64,000 nucleotides of DNA from Lactobacillus sp. (lineage in GTDB: Bacteria; Bacillota; Bacilli; Lactobacillales; Lactobacillaceae): NCBI GenBank assembly GCA_022641965.1, contig JALCDX010000001.1, forward strand, positions 1-64,000, written 5' to 3'. The translations under genes and the position numbers were made by a program. Shown piece by piece: positions 34,906 to 42,296 of this stretch (positions within the stretch are counted from its first letter, which is position 1; each line of letters opens with the position of its first letter). The notes beneath the pieces were generated by a model, which was not told where the DNA came from, searched no databases, and saw nothing but the letters and a program-made list of their open reading frames with translations.

Positions 34906-36264
34906 CTAGACTTTTTTTGCCTTGCTGTCGTTTGACTTCTTGGCATCTTTGTCTGTGCCATTAGCCTTTTCGTATTCAGCCTTGGAAACTTGTTTAGCAT
35001 TGTCGGTTACCATATCCATGGCTTTGCGAACAGCAATATCATGTTCCAGCATGTCGTCAGTCAAAGTTTCGCGAACAGTTTTGACATCCATGTTGTATTC
35101 GCTAGCTAAGTCTTTGATTTCCTGTTCTTTTTCTTCTTTGGTAGCAGTCAGCTTTTCAGCCTTAACGATTGCTTCCAAAACTAAACTGGTTTTAACACGA
35201 TCCTCAGCGCCAGCAGCAATTTGCTTACGCAAAGTTGCTTCATCAGTCTTAGTGATTTGGAAGTAAGTTTGTGGATCGATGCCCTGACGACGCAAGTTGC
35301 CCAAGTATTGATTTAATTGATTATCAACATCTTGTTGAATCATTGCATCAGGAATTTCATCAATCTTAGCGTTCTTGATCACACCATCCATAGCAGCTGC
35401 TTGAATAGCATCTTCGGCTTCGTCTTCTTTTCTAGCCTTAAGTTGATCCTTAATCTTATCTTTTAATTGATCAAGAGTATCAACACTCTCGTCAACGTCC
35501 TTAGCAAACTCATCATCTAATTTTGGCAGCTGTTTGGTCTTGATTTCATGCAAAGTAGTAGCAAAGTGAGCTTCTTTGCCTGCTAAGTCCTTAGCACCGT
35601 AGTCCTTTGGGAAGGTAACAACAACGTCAACCTTGTCACCAGCCTTATGACCAATTAATTGATCTTCAAAGCCTGGAATAAATGAGCCACTACCTAATTG
35701 CAGTGAGTGGTTCTTTGCTGAGCCGCCATCGAACTTCTTACCGTCGATAGTACCTTCAAAGTCGATTGTTACCGTGTCGCCTTTAGCTGCTTCACCCTTC
35801 TTTAAGACTAAAGTAGCATTAGCTTGACGACGACGTTCAATCTCGGCATCAACGTCTTTTGCGTAAACACGTGTATTTTGACGAGGGACTTCGATACCCT
35901 TGTATTTGCCTAATTTAACTTCTGGTTCAGTTGTTACAGTTGCTTTCATCGTCCAAGCTTGACCCTTATCCATTGAAACAGGAGAAACTTGTGGTTGACC
36001 AACAGCCTTAATCTTAGCTTCTTTTAAAGCAGCACTGTAAGCATTTGGCAAGACAAAGTTCAAAGCATCTTGATACAGAGCTTCTTCGCCGTAGAATTGA
36101 TCAAAAATAGTTCTTGAAACATGGCCTTTACGAAAGCCTGGGACATTCAAGCTGCGCTTGATCCGCTTAAAGGCTTCATCTAAGCCGAGTTTAACTTCTT
36201 CCTTTGAAATATCAAATGTAAGTTCACCAGTTGTTTTACCGGTTTTTTCCCATTTTACAGACAT
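34906..36264 (-). CDS. tig: Trigger factor
   Basis: 452 residues. Ribosome-binding N-terminal domain with the signature VPGFRKGHVSR (about 40-50), FKBP-type PPIase domain (about 160-245, GDTVTIDFEGTIDGKKFDGG), and a long helical C-terminal chaperone domain. The Lys/Asp-rich tail extends past about residue 430. It binds nascent chains at the exit tunnel. CGGAGG precedes the ATG. Confidence 0.96.
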   Translation of the reverse strand: MSVKWEKTGKTTGELTFDISKEEVKLGLDEAFKRIKRSLNVPGFRKGHVSRTIFDQFYGEEALYQDALNFVLPNAYSAALKEAKIKAVGQPQVSPVSMDKGQAWTMKATVTTEPEVKLGKYKGIEVPRQNTRVYAKDVDAEIERRRQANATLVLKKGEAAKGDTVTIDFEGTIDGKKFDGGSAKNHSLQLGSGSFIPGFEDQLIGHKAGDKVDVVVTFPKDYGAKDLAGKEAHFATTLHEIKTKQLPKLDDEFAKDVDESVDTLDQLKDKIKDQLKARKEDEAEDAIQAAAMDGVIKNAKIDEIPDAMIQQDVDNQLNQYLGNLRRQGIDPQTYFQITKTDEATLRKQIAAGAEDRVKTSLVLEAIVKAEKLTATKEEKEQEIKDLASEYNMDVKTVRETLTDDMLEHDIAVRKAMDMVTDNAKQVSKAEYEKANGTDKDAKKSNDSKAKKV

Positions 36265-36316
36265 TAATTAAATACCTCCGATGTCATTTTGGGCTTGCTA
36301 AATAGCACACTGTTCT

Positions 36317-36345
36317 ATCTTACCGTAAAGATAGGAAAAAAACAA
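36317..36345 (-). promoter_or_regulatory. tig promoter
   Basis: The minus strand has TTGTTT, a 17-bp spacer, then TAAGAT. The -10 lies in the right arm of a small inverted repeat CTATCTT / AAGATAG. Confidence 0.6.
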
Positions 36346-36356
36346 ATTTAGCTATA

Positions 36357-36388
36357 TAAAAAAAGACGTGCATGGCACGTCTTTTTTA
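36357..36388 (-). terminator. Terminator of tuf
   Basis: The minus strand has AAAGACGTGC, loop CAT, GCACGTCTTT, then a T-run, starting 16 nt past the stop. Confidence 0.93.
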
Positions 36389-36403
36389 CGACTCAACTAA
36401 AGA

Positions 36404-37594
36404 TTAGTCAAGGATGTCAGTAACCTGACCAGCACCAACGGTACGACCACCTTCACGAATAGTGAACTTGGTACCCTTTTCAATGGCAGCAGGCTTAATT
36501 AATTCAACAGTGAATTCAGTGTTGTCGCCTGGCATAACCATTTCAGTGCCTTCTGGCAGTTCAATTTCACCAGTAATATCAGTGGTGTGGAAGTAGAACT
36601 GTGGACGGTAGTCTGAGAAGAATGGAGTGTGACGACCACCTTCGTCCTTCTTCAGAACATAAACTTGACCCTTAAACTTCTTGTGGGTTTGAATTGAGCC
36701 CGGTGCAGCCAAAACTTGACCACGAACGACTTGGTCACGGTCAATGCCACGTAACAGAACACCAACGTTGTCGCCGGCTTCACCTAAGTCCAAAGTCTTG
36801 TGGAACATTTCCAAACCAGTTACAACTGACTTCAGAACGTTGTCTACCAGACCAACGATTTCAACTTCGTCACCGATCTTGATAGTACCACGGTCGATAC
36901 GACCTGAAGCAACAGTACCACGACCAGTAATAGTGAAGACGTCTTCAACTGGCATTAAGAATGGCTTATCAGTATCACGTTCTGGAGTTGGAATGTATTC
37001 GTCAACAATGTTCATCAACTTCAAGATGACTTCTTGTTGTTCCTTGTCACCTTGTAAAGCTTGCAGAGCTGAACCACGAATAACTGGAATATCTTCACCA
37101 GGGTAATCGTATTCGCTCAGTAAGTCACGAACTTCCATTTCAACCAAGTCGATCAATTCTGGGTCGTCAACCAGGTCGCACTTGTTCAGGAAGACAACGA
37201 TGTATTGAACACCAACCTGACGAGCTAACAGAATGTGTTCACGAGTCTGTGGCATAGGACCATCAGTTGCGGCAACAACCAAGATGGCACCATCCATTTG
37301 AGCAGCACCAGTGATCATGTTCTTGATGTAGTCGGCGTGGCCTGGAGCGTCCATGTGGGCGTAGTGACGATTTTCAGTTTCGTATTCAACGTGTGCAGTG
37401 TTGATAGTGATGCCACGTTCCTTTTCTTCTGGAGCAGCATCGATTTCTGAATAATCTTCCTTCTTAGCCAAACCTTTTTCAGCCAAAACAGTAGTGATGG
37501 CTGCAGTTAAAGTGGTTTTACCATGGTCAACGTGGCCAATAGTACCAATGTTTACGTGTGGCTTAGTTCTAACGTAATGTTCTTTTTCTGCCAT
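36404..37594 (-). CDS. tuf: Elongation factor Tu
   Basis: 396 residues, textbook EF-Tu: GHVDHGKT at 20-27, [12 protein letters not shown], and domains 2 and 3 to the end ([12 protein letters not shown]). It delivers aminoacyl-tRNA to the ribosome. The frame is open nine codons upstream, but AGGAGG lies before the ATG at 37594 ([10 protein letters not shown]). Single gene, not linked to fusA here. Codon use is strongly biased, as expected for a highly expressed gene. Confidence 0.98.
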   Translation of the reverse strand: MAEKEHYVRTKPHVNIGTIGHVDHGKTTLTAAITTVLAEKGLAKKEDYSEIDAAPEEKERGITINTAHVEYETENRHYAHMDAPGHADYIKNMITGAAQMDGAILVVAATDGPMPQTREHILLARQVGVQYIVVFLNKCDLVDDPELIDLVEMEVRDLLSEYDYPGEDIPVIRGSALQALQGDKEQQEVILKLMNIVDEYIPTPERDTDKPFLMPVEDVFTITGRGTVASGRIDRGTIKIGDEVEIVGLVDNVLKSVVTGLEMFHKTLDLGEAGDNVGVLLRGIDRDQVVRGQVLAAPGSIQTHKKFKGQVYVLKKDEGGRHTPFFSDYRPQFYFHTTDITGEIELPEGTEMVMPGDNTEFTVELIKPAAIEKGTKFTIREGGRTVGAGQVTDILD

Positions 37595-37625
37595 TAAAAT
37601 GACCCTCCTGTAAATTTGCAAGAAG

Positions 37626-37712
37626 TCCGTTGAGAAATAACGGATAATTCTCTGTCGAATATTGTACTACTTTCCAAACCAAAAGCCTAGCACTAAGCAT
37701 GGCTTTTAGCTC
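37626..37712 (-). promoter_or_regulatory. Structured tuf leader with two hairpins
   Basis: Between promoter and Shine-Dalgarno the minus strand holds AAAAGCC ... GGCTTTT (about 37682-37710) and TCCGTT-ATTTCTC-AACGGA (37626-37644). Neither is followed by a clear U-tract. They may stabilise the tuf mRNA or affect translation. Confidence 0.45.
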
Positions 37713-37732
37713 TAGGAAAATATCCTTTTAAG

Positions 37733-37760
37733 ATTATACCTGTTCCAGCGAAAATGTAAA
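37733..37760 (-). promoter_or_regulatory. tuf promoter
   Basis: The minus strand has TTTACA, a 16-bp spacer, then TATAAT, about 140 nt before the tuf ATG. It sits just after the stop of the upstream TPR-like gene. Confidence 0.75.
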
Positions 37761-37767
37761 TGTCTTT

Positions 37768-38607
37768 TTAGCCTTGTTTTGGCAAATGCTGGTAAATTTT
37801 GTTCAGCAAGTCTTCATCAGCTCCGCCCTCATGCTTGGTCATATACCGATCCAAATTATCGGTAAATGAGCTAGGATTGCTTACATACTTACTCAACTTA
37901 GGATACATCGCAGCCAGCACTAAATTGGCTTCTCCCAACACGTTAGGCAGCTGACTTGGAGATGCATCGTAGGAACTAGCTAATTGCATGACAACTTTGC
38001 GATAAATTGGCTCATGTCCCATTAACGGGGTCTGGCTAGGATTGAATTCTTCTTGCTGGCCCAAAACAATCACCTTGATTGTCTGATCAGTCCCCATTTT
38101 TACCAAATCTTCGCAGAGTGCGATTCTGACCGTAAAGCCGGTGCTAGGATCAATCAAGCAGCTTTGTGCAAACTGAACAAAGTTTTCTTCACTCAGTGCG
38201 TACAATTGCTGGTAATCATGAGAATTAATATGAGTTTGCTGTTTAAAAGCACCCATGATCTTTTCTTGCTCTTCTTCACTAACTGGTTCAACTTGAACCG
38301 TTAATTTTTGACCTACCAAATGCTCTAACTGCAAGAATTCAATGCGATAATGCATTTTAGTCAATACTTGCAAGTACTTTTGAAAAACAGCTTGATTAGA
38401 AAATAAATCTTTTTCTTCTTTAATCAGCTTGTAAGCTTCTTCGGCTTGATCTAAGCGCAAATATGTATCGCATAAAGTCAAAGCAATGCTGCTATCATGC
38501 CCCATCCGCAAAGCTTCTTCTAGATAATCAGCACTTTGCTGCAAGTTATCTTTAGCTGCTGCTTGTTCTGCTAATTTGACTAAGTTCTCTTGACTAACAT
38601 TTGCCAT
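37768..38607 (-). CDS. TPR-like conserved protein
   Basis: 279 residues, soluble and acidic. The first 85 residues form TPR-like helical pairs (NLQQSADYLEEALRMG, SIALTLCDTYLRLDQAEEAY). The rest is a conserved-looking region of unknown fold containing VKVIVLGQQEEFNPSQTPLMG. It lies 37 nt downstream of rnjB behind AAGGAG, so the two are probably co-transcribed. A role near RNA decay is only positional inference. Confidence 0.7.
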   Translation of the reverse strand: MANVSQENLVKLAEQAAAKDNLQQSADYLEEALRMGHDSSIALTLCDTYLRLDQAEEAYKLIKEEKDLFSNQAVFQKYLQVLTKMHYRIEFLQLEHLVGQKLTVQVEPVSEEEQEKIMGAFKQQTHINSHDYQQLYALSEENFVQFAQSCLIDPSTGFTVRIALCEDLVKMGTDQTIKVIVLGQQEEFNPSQTPLMGHEPIYRKVVMQLASSYDASPSQLPNVLGEANLVLAAMYPKLSKYVSNPSSFTDNLDRYMTKHEGGADEDLLNKIYQHLPKQG

Positions 38608-38644
38608 CTTCGCTTATTGCTCCTTTGTTTCTGCCTGTTGATTG

Positions 38645-40366
38645 CTATCTGCTGCTTGCTGCTCTTCTTTTTTTCTGCGAGCGCTTGACAGCAGCACGGT
38701 GCCGATTTTGATTGATTTCCATAACAACCGGCATTACTACTGGCCGGCGGCCGGTCTCTTTATACAGCATTCGTTCCAGATCGTGGCGAATATCGCTCTT
38801 AAGTTCTGTCCAATCAAATTTTTTGTGACTGAAGTTGTTTTTAATTGCTTCAACGACCGTTTCTTCAGCCTTATTCATAAGTGGCTTATTTTCTTTGATG
38901 TAGACAAAACCGCGAGTAGCCACCTTGGGCGGATAAATAATCTTTTTGCGGCGGTCAATAGTCACAACGGCGATAAAAATACCATCGTCTGATAGTACTT
39001 CTCGATCGCGCAAAACGATATTGCCAACATCGCCGACGCCTGAGCCATCGATCATGGTTGCTTCGCCTGGCACTGGATCGGTCCGGTAGAAGCGGCCTTT
39101 ATCGTAGCCATAAGCTTCTCCATTAGCGGCTAAATAGATATCGCTTTTGTTCATCCCTGTTTCAACAGCCAAATGCTTAAGCACGTCCATTGACCGATAT
39201 TCCCCTAAAACTGGGAAGAGGTATTTTGGCTTTAAAGTAGCAATCAAGAGCTGCAGATCTCGTCCAGTGGCATGGCCTGAAATATGCTTTTCTAGTCCTA
39301 ATTGAACAACGCTGCCGCCAGCGCGATAAATCATGTCGCTAGTTTGAGCGACCATGGTTTCTACTGCATGCGAAGGGGTAGTTGCAATAAAGACTAAATC
39401 GCCAGGAACGATTTTGATGCTGCGGTGACGATTGTTAGCCATTCTTTGCAGTGATTGCAGCGGTTCGCCCATTCGCCCAGTTTCCAAAATCACGGTTTTA
39501 GCCGCTGGAATCTCTTTGAGTTCTTTTTCATGGACCAGCAAATCTTTAGGGACTTTCAAATAGCCAAGCTTGATCATGGTTTGCACGATTTTGTTAACGT
39601 CACGGCCAGTTAAGACAACCTTGCGTTCGGACCGTGCAGCCGCATTGATAATTTGCTGCATTCGGGTCACATTAGATACCTTAGCAGCTACAATAATTCT
39701 GCCTTCGTGACTTTGGAAGACATTATCAACGTAAGTCTCAATGTCTCGTTCAGACGCACTTGAATAAGCAGCTTCTGAGTTGGAGCTGTCACAAAGCAGC
39801 GCCAAAACCCCTTTTTGCGAAATTTCTGCTAGTCTAACCATATCTGTGCGGTAGCCAGGGCGAGAAGACGGGTCGAACTTAAAATGACCGGTGTAAACAA
39901 TTTCACCAGCTGCGGTTGATAAATCCACGCCTAAACTATCAGGAATTGAGTGAGTCGTGCTGAAAAACGATAAGGTTGCATTATCAAAGTGCAAAACGCT
40001 ATGAGCATCGATGACGTGGAAAAGGTGCTTTTTATAGCGCTTATTTTCTCTTTGCACGGTAATTTTTGCTAAGGCGATTGTTAGCTTTGAACCATAAATT
40101 GGCAAATCGTAATCGCGCAAAATATACGGCAAAGCGCCAATTGCATCAGCATGACCATGTGTTAAAAAGATTCCTTTGATCTGGTCAGCATAATCTTTGA
40201 AAAAGTCCAGGTCTGGAATAACGATATCGATACCCAGCAGCGAGGAATCCGGATACATTAAACCCGCATCAAACACAAAAATTTCATTGCCAACTTGGGC
40301 CGCAAACATGTTTTTACCTGTTTCACGCACTCCGCTGAGCATCATTAGTTTAATATTTTGAGTCAT
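38645..40366 (-). CDS. rnjB: Ribonuclease J2
   Basis: 573 residues, RNase J layout: metallo-beta-lactamase core split by a beta-CASP domain, then C-terminal domain. The metal motif is HGHADAIG (70-77), lacking the DH pair of HxHxDH seen in RnjA (HGHEDHIG). That degenerate motif marks the J2 paralogue, which in B. subtilis has weak activity and partners RNase J1. SGHATGRDL and PVLGEYR are retained. The C-terminal tail is strongly basic (RSQKKRRAASSR). Confidence 0.9.
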   Translation of the reverse strand: MTQNIKLMMLSGVRETGKNMFAAQVGNEIFVFDAGLMYPDSSLLGIDIVIPDLDFFKDYADQIKGIFLTHGHADAIGALPYILRDYDLPIYGSKLTIALAKITVQRENKRYKKHLFHVIDAHSVLHFDNATLSFFSTTHSIPDSLGVDLSTAAGEIVYTGHFKFDPSSRPGYRTDMVRLAEISQKGVLALLCDSSNSEAAYSSASERDIETYVDNVFQSHEGRIIVAAKVSNVTRMQQIINAAARSERKVVLTGRDVNKIVQTMIKLGYLKVPKDLLVHEKELKEIPAAKTVILETGRMGEPLQSLQRMANNRHRSIKIVPGDLVFIATTPSHAVETMVAQTSDMIYRAGGSVVQLGLEKHISGHATGRDLQLLIATLKPKYLFPVLGEYRSMDVLKHLAVETGMNKSDIYLAANGEAYGYDKGRFYRTDPVPGEATMIDGSGVGDVGNIVLRDREVLSDDGIFIAVVTIDRRKKIIYPPKVATRGFVYIKENKPLMNKAEETVVEAIKNNFSHKKFDWTELKSDIRHDLERMLYKETGRRPVVMPVVMEINQNRHRAAVKRSQKKRRAASSR

Positions 40367-40416
40367 TTTGCAATAATTCTTCTTTCCGTAGTAAGTTTAA
40401 AATTTCATGTATGAGG

Positions 40417-40459
40417 ATCAAATTGATCACAAGCGAAACAAACTAGAATAATTCTAGCA
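40417..40459 (-). promoter_or_regulatory. rnjB promoter region with two perfect palindromes
   Basis: An extended -10, TGCTAGAAT, lies at 40459-40451 on the minus strand. It overlaps the palindrome CTAGAAT-A-ATTCTAG (40443-40457). A second palindrome, GATCAA-A-TTGATC, lies at 40417-40429 in the leader. These could be operators or chance AT-rich symmetry. Confidence 0.45.
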
Positions 40460-40479
40460 TAGTTATCCCCTTTTCGGCA

Positions 40480-40511
40480 GAAAGAAAAGGACTGCCCAAC
40501 AGGCAGCCCTT
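40480..40511 (-). terminator. Terminator of rpsO
   Basis: The minus strand has AAGGGCTGCC, loop TGTTG, GGCAGTCCTT with one G-T wobble, then TTCTTTC. Confidence 0.82.
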
Positions 40512-40545
40512 AAGTGTGTGAGTATTTAGCAATTCAATTAATAGA

Positions 40546-40815
40546 TTAACGACGCAAACCTAAACGCTTGATTAGGTCACGGTAACGGTTAATATCCTTG
40601 TTTTTCAGGTATCTTAACAAGTTACGACGGTGACCGATCTTCTTCAGCAAGCCAACGTATGAGTGGTGGTCTTGCTTGTTAGCTTTTAAGTGAGCATTAA
40701 GGTTATTAATGTCTTCAGTTAAAACAGCAATTTGAACTTCTGCGGAACCAGTGTCGCCTTCGTGGCGAGCGTATTCCTTGATAATTTGGTCTTTCTTTTC
40801 TTTTGAAATAGCCAT
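40546..40815 (-). CDS. rpsO: 30S ribosomal protein S15
   Basis: 89 residues from the ATG at 40815 ([12 protein letters not shown]); contains [32 protein letters not shown] [15 protein letters not shown] and [13 protein letters not shown], diagnostic of S15. It binds the 16S rRNA three-way junction and nucleates the platform. The in-frame codons upstream include the Shine-Dalgarno GAAAGGTGA. Its leader can fold into a two-part stem that may be autoregulatory. Confidence 0.97.
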   Translation of the reverse strand: MAISKEKKDQIIKEYARHEGDTGSAEVQIAVLTEDINNLNAHLKANKQDHHSYVGLLKKIGHRRNLLRYLKNKDINRYRDLIKRLGLRR

Positions 40816-40840
40816 TTTTTCACCTTTCATCTAAAAATTG

Positions 40841-40889
40841 CCATTGACAACGTTGACCGCTGGTGGAGCGAGAAAACAGCGCCAATGGT
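40841..40889 (-). promoter_or_regulatory. Structured rpsO leader, possible S15 autoregulatory element
   Basis: The minus strand reads CCATTG, then GCGCTG with a 13-nt loop and CAGCGG, then CAATGG: an outer 6-bp stem enclosing an inner 5-6-bp stem with a bulged 3' side. It lies 30 nt before the rpsO start. S15 represses its own synthesis through leader RNAs in several bacteria, with unrelated structures. Confidence 0.5.
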
Positions 40890-40901
40890 TCACGACAACT
40901 T

Positions 40902-40930
40902 ATATTACAAAAAATCCAAATTAAAAGCAA
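40902..40930 (-). promoter_or_regulatory. rpsO promoter
   Basis: The minus strand has TTGCTT, a 17-bp spacer, then TAATAT, about 8 nt before the structured leader. Confidence 0.5.
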
Positions 40931-40942
40931 GCAAAAATCCGC

Positions 40943-40971
40943 TTGCACAGACCTGGTTGATTCAGTATACT
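40943..40971 (+). promoter_or_regulatory. rpsT promoter
   Basis: TTGCAC, a 17-bp spacer, then TATACT. Transcription would begin near 40978, about 30 nt before the ATG. Confidence 0.8.
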
Positions 40972-41007
40972 AAAAAGGTATCAATTTATGCAATGGAGGT
41001 GAGTTCA

Positions 41008-41259
41008 ATGCCACAAATCAAATCAGCTATCAAGCGGGTTAGAACTGCTGCTAAAAACAACGAGCGCAACTCAGCTGGCTTAAGTCAATTGAGAAGCGCT
41101 GAAAAGAAGTTCCGCGTAGCACAAGCAGCTGGTGAACAAAACGCCTCCGACTTGCACAAAGAAGCTATTCGCGCAATTGATAAAGCTGCTTCTAAGGGCT
41201 TTATCTCAAAGAACAAGGCTAGCCGTGACAAGAGCCATTTAGCTAAATTAGCTAAATAA
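41008..41259 (+). CDS. rpsT: 30S ribosomal protein S20
   Basis: 83 residues, [20 protein letters not shown] and KAIRAID-like [21 protein letters not shown] match S20, a helical 16S rRNA-binding protein. The frame is open 41 codons upstream, but that includes the promoter. GGAGGTGA precedes the ATG at 41008. It is one of the few plus-strand genes in this part and is convergent with holA through a shared terminator. Confidence 0.96.
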   Translation: MPQIKSAIKRVRTAAKNNERNSAGLSQLRSAEKKFRVAQAAGEQNASDLHKEAIRAIDKAASKGFISKNKASRDKSHLAKLAK

Positions 41260-41272
41260 TCAATCATGAAGC

Positions 41273-41304
41273 AAAAAAGCAAGTGCAGTTGCACTTGCTT
41301 TTTT
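41273..41304. terminator. Bidirectional terminator between rpsT and holA
   Basis: AAAAAAGCAAGTGC, loop AGTT, GCACTTGCTTTTTT. T-runs on both strands serve convergent genes rpsT (plus) and holA (minus). Confidence 0.93.
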
Positions 41305-41312
41305 ATTTTACC

Positions 41313-42296
41313 CTAAATTCCAAGCAGCCAGCTTTTGAGAAAGATTGGATCCTGATAAGTTCCATTTTTATAGTTAAAGTCCAGTTCAATTACTCCTTGC
41401 AGCAGGTGGCGTAATTTAGTTAAATTAGCACGCTCCCGCAAAGCTAACTTAACACGATATGGGTGAGCAGCGAGCTGTTTAGTGATTTCCATTTCGCTGC
41501 GCCCGCGCTGTGCCAAAGTTCGCACGCAAACCTGAAACTCTAGTTGACTGGCAAAGACAGCTAAAATAGCTGCTGGACTAACTCCTTCACGCAATTGATC
41601 TTCAAGCCGCATAACCCCTTGCTCAACCTGACCGTTTAAACTTTTTTCCAAGATAGCAAAAATATTTTGTGCTAAAGAGCGATCAATATTTTGCCTGACC
41701 AGGTTTTGAGTGATCTTTTGCCCGTCACAAATATACTTGAGCTTGCAGTAGTTATTCAAAGCCGTTGCCAAAACTTGATCACTTCGCTCTAGCAGTAGCT
41801 TCAGAGCGCCACTTTCAAACTGAACCCCTTCCTGCTGGCTTAATTTTTTAAAGAAATCTCCTAATTGATATGGCTTAATTGCCGTAGAAACCAACAAGCA
41901 ATATTTTTTGAGCAGTTTAGTAATTTTTCGCCGTTGATCCAACCGGTCATAGCTGGCAACCATCACTAATGCATCGGTTAACTGCGGCAAATTAGCAAAA
42001 ATTTGCTGCAGTCGTTTAACTTTAGCTTGATCTTTTTGCGGAATTTTGCTGGTTAAAAAATAAGGATTTTTAACCAAAATCAGTTTTTGAGGGCTGAACA
42101 AAGAATTTTCCATTAAGGCAGCAAGCAATTCGTCTAACCCGTCCTGTTCACAATCAACTTGAACCAAATCATCGTTTTTAAACTGTGGTTCATGGCAATA
42201 AGCGCTAGCGACGTAATCATTAAGCAAAGCTTCTGGGCCAGTAATCAGCACCGCCCTGCTAGGTTTTGCTTGCCCAAAAACTGATAAAATCGTCAT
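41313..42296 (-). CDS. holA: DNA polymerase III delta subunit
   Basis: 327 residues. N-terminal AAA+-like domain without a P-loop (VLITGPEALLNDYVAS), LILVKNPYFL and a helical collar domain with LAQNIFAILEKSLNGQ, as in HolA. It loads the sliding clamp with the tau and delta-prime subunits. The ATG overlaps the comEC stop by four nt, the standard comEC-holA order. Confidence 0.95.
   Translation of the reverse strand: MTILSVFGQAKPSRAVLITGPEALLNDYVASAYCHEPQFKNDDLVQVDCEQDGLDELLAALMENSLFSPQKLILVKNPYFLTSKIPQKDQAKVKRLQQIFANLPQLTDALVMVASYDRLDQRRKITKLLKKYCLLVSTAIKPYQLGDFFKKLSQQEGVQFESGALKLLLERSDQVLATALNNYCKLKYICDGQKITQNLVRQNIDRSLAQNIFAILEKSLNGQVEQGVMRLEDQLREGVSPAAILAVFASQLEFQVCVRTLAQRGRSEMEITKQLAAHPYRVKLALRERANLTKLRHLLQGVIELDFNYKNGTYQDPIFLKSWLLGI

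Noticed and set aside
36694..37450. Antisense open frames across tuf
   Set aside because: These are mirror effects of strongly biased codon use in tuf; no Shine-Dalgarno or recognisable protein.
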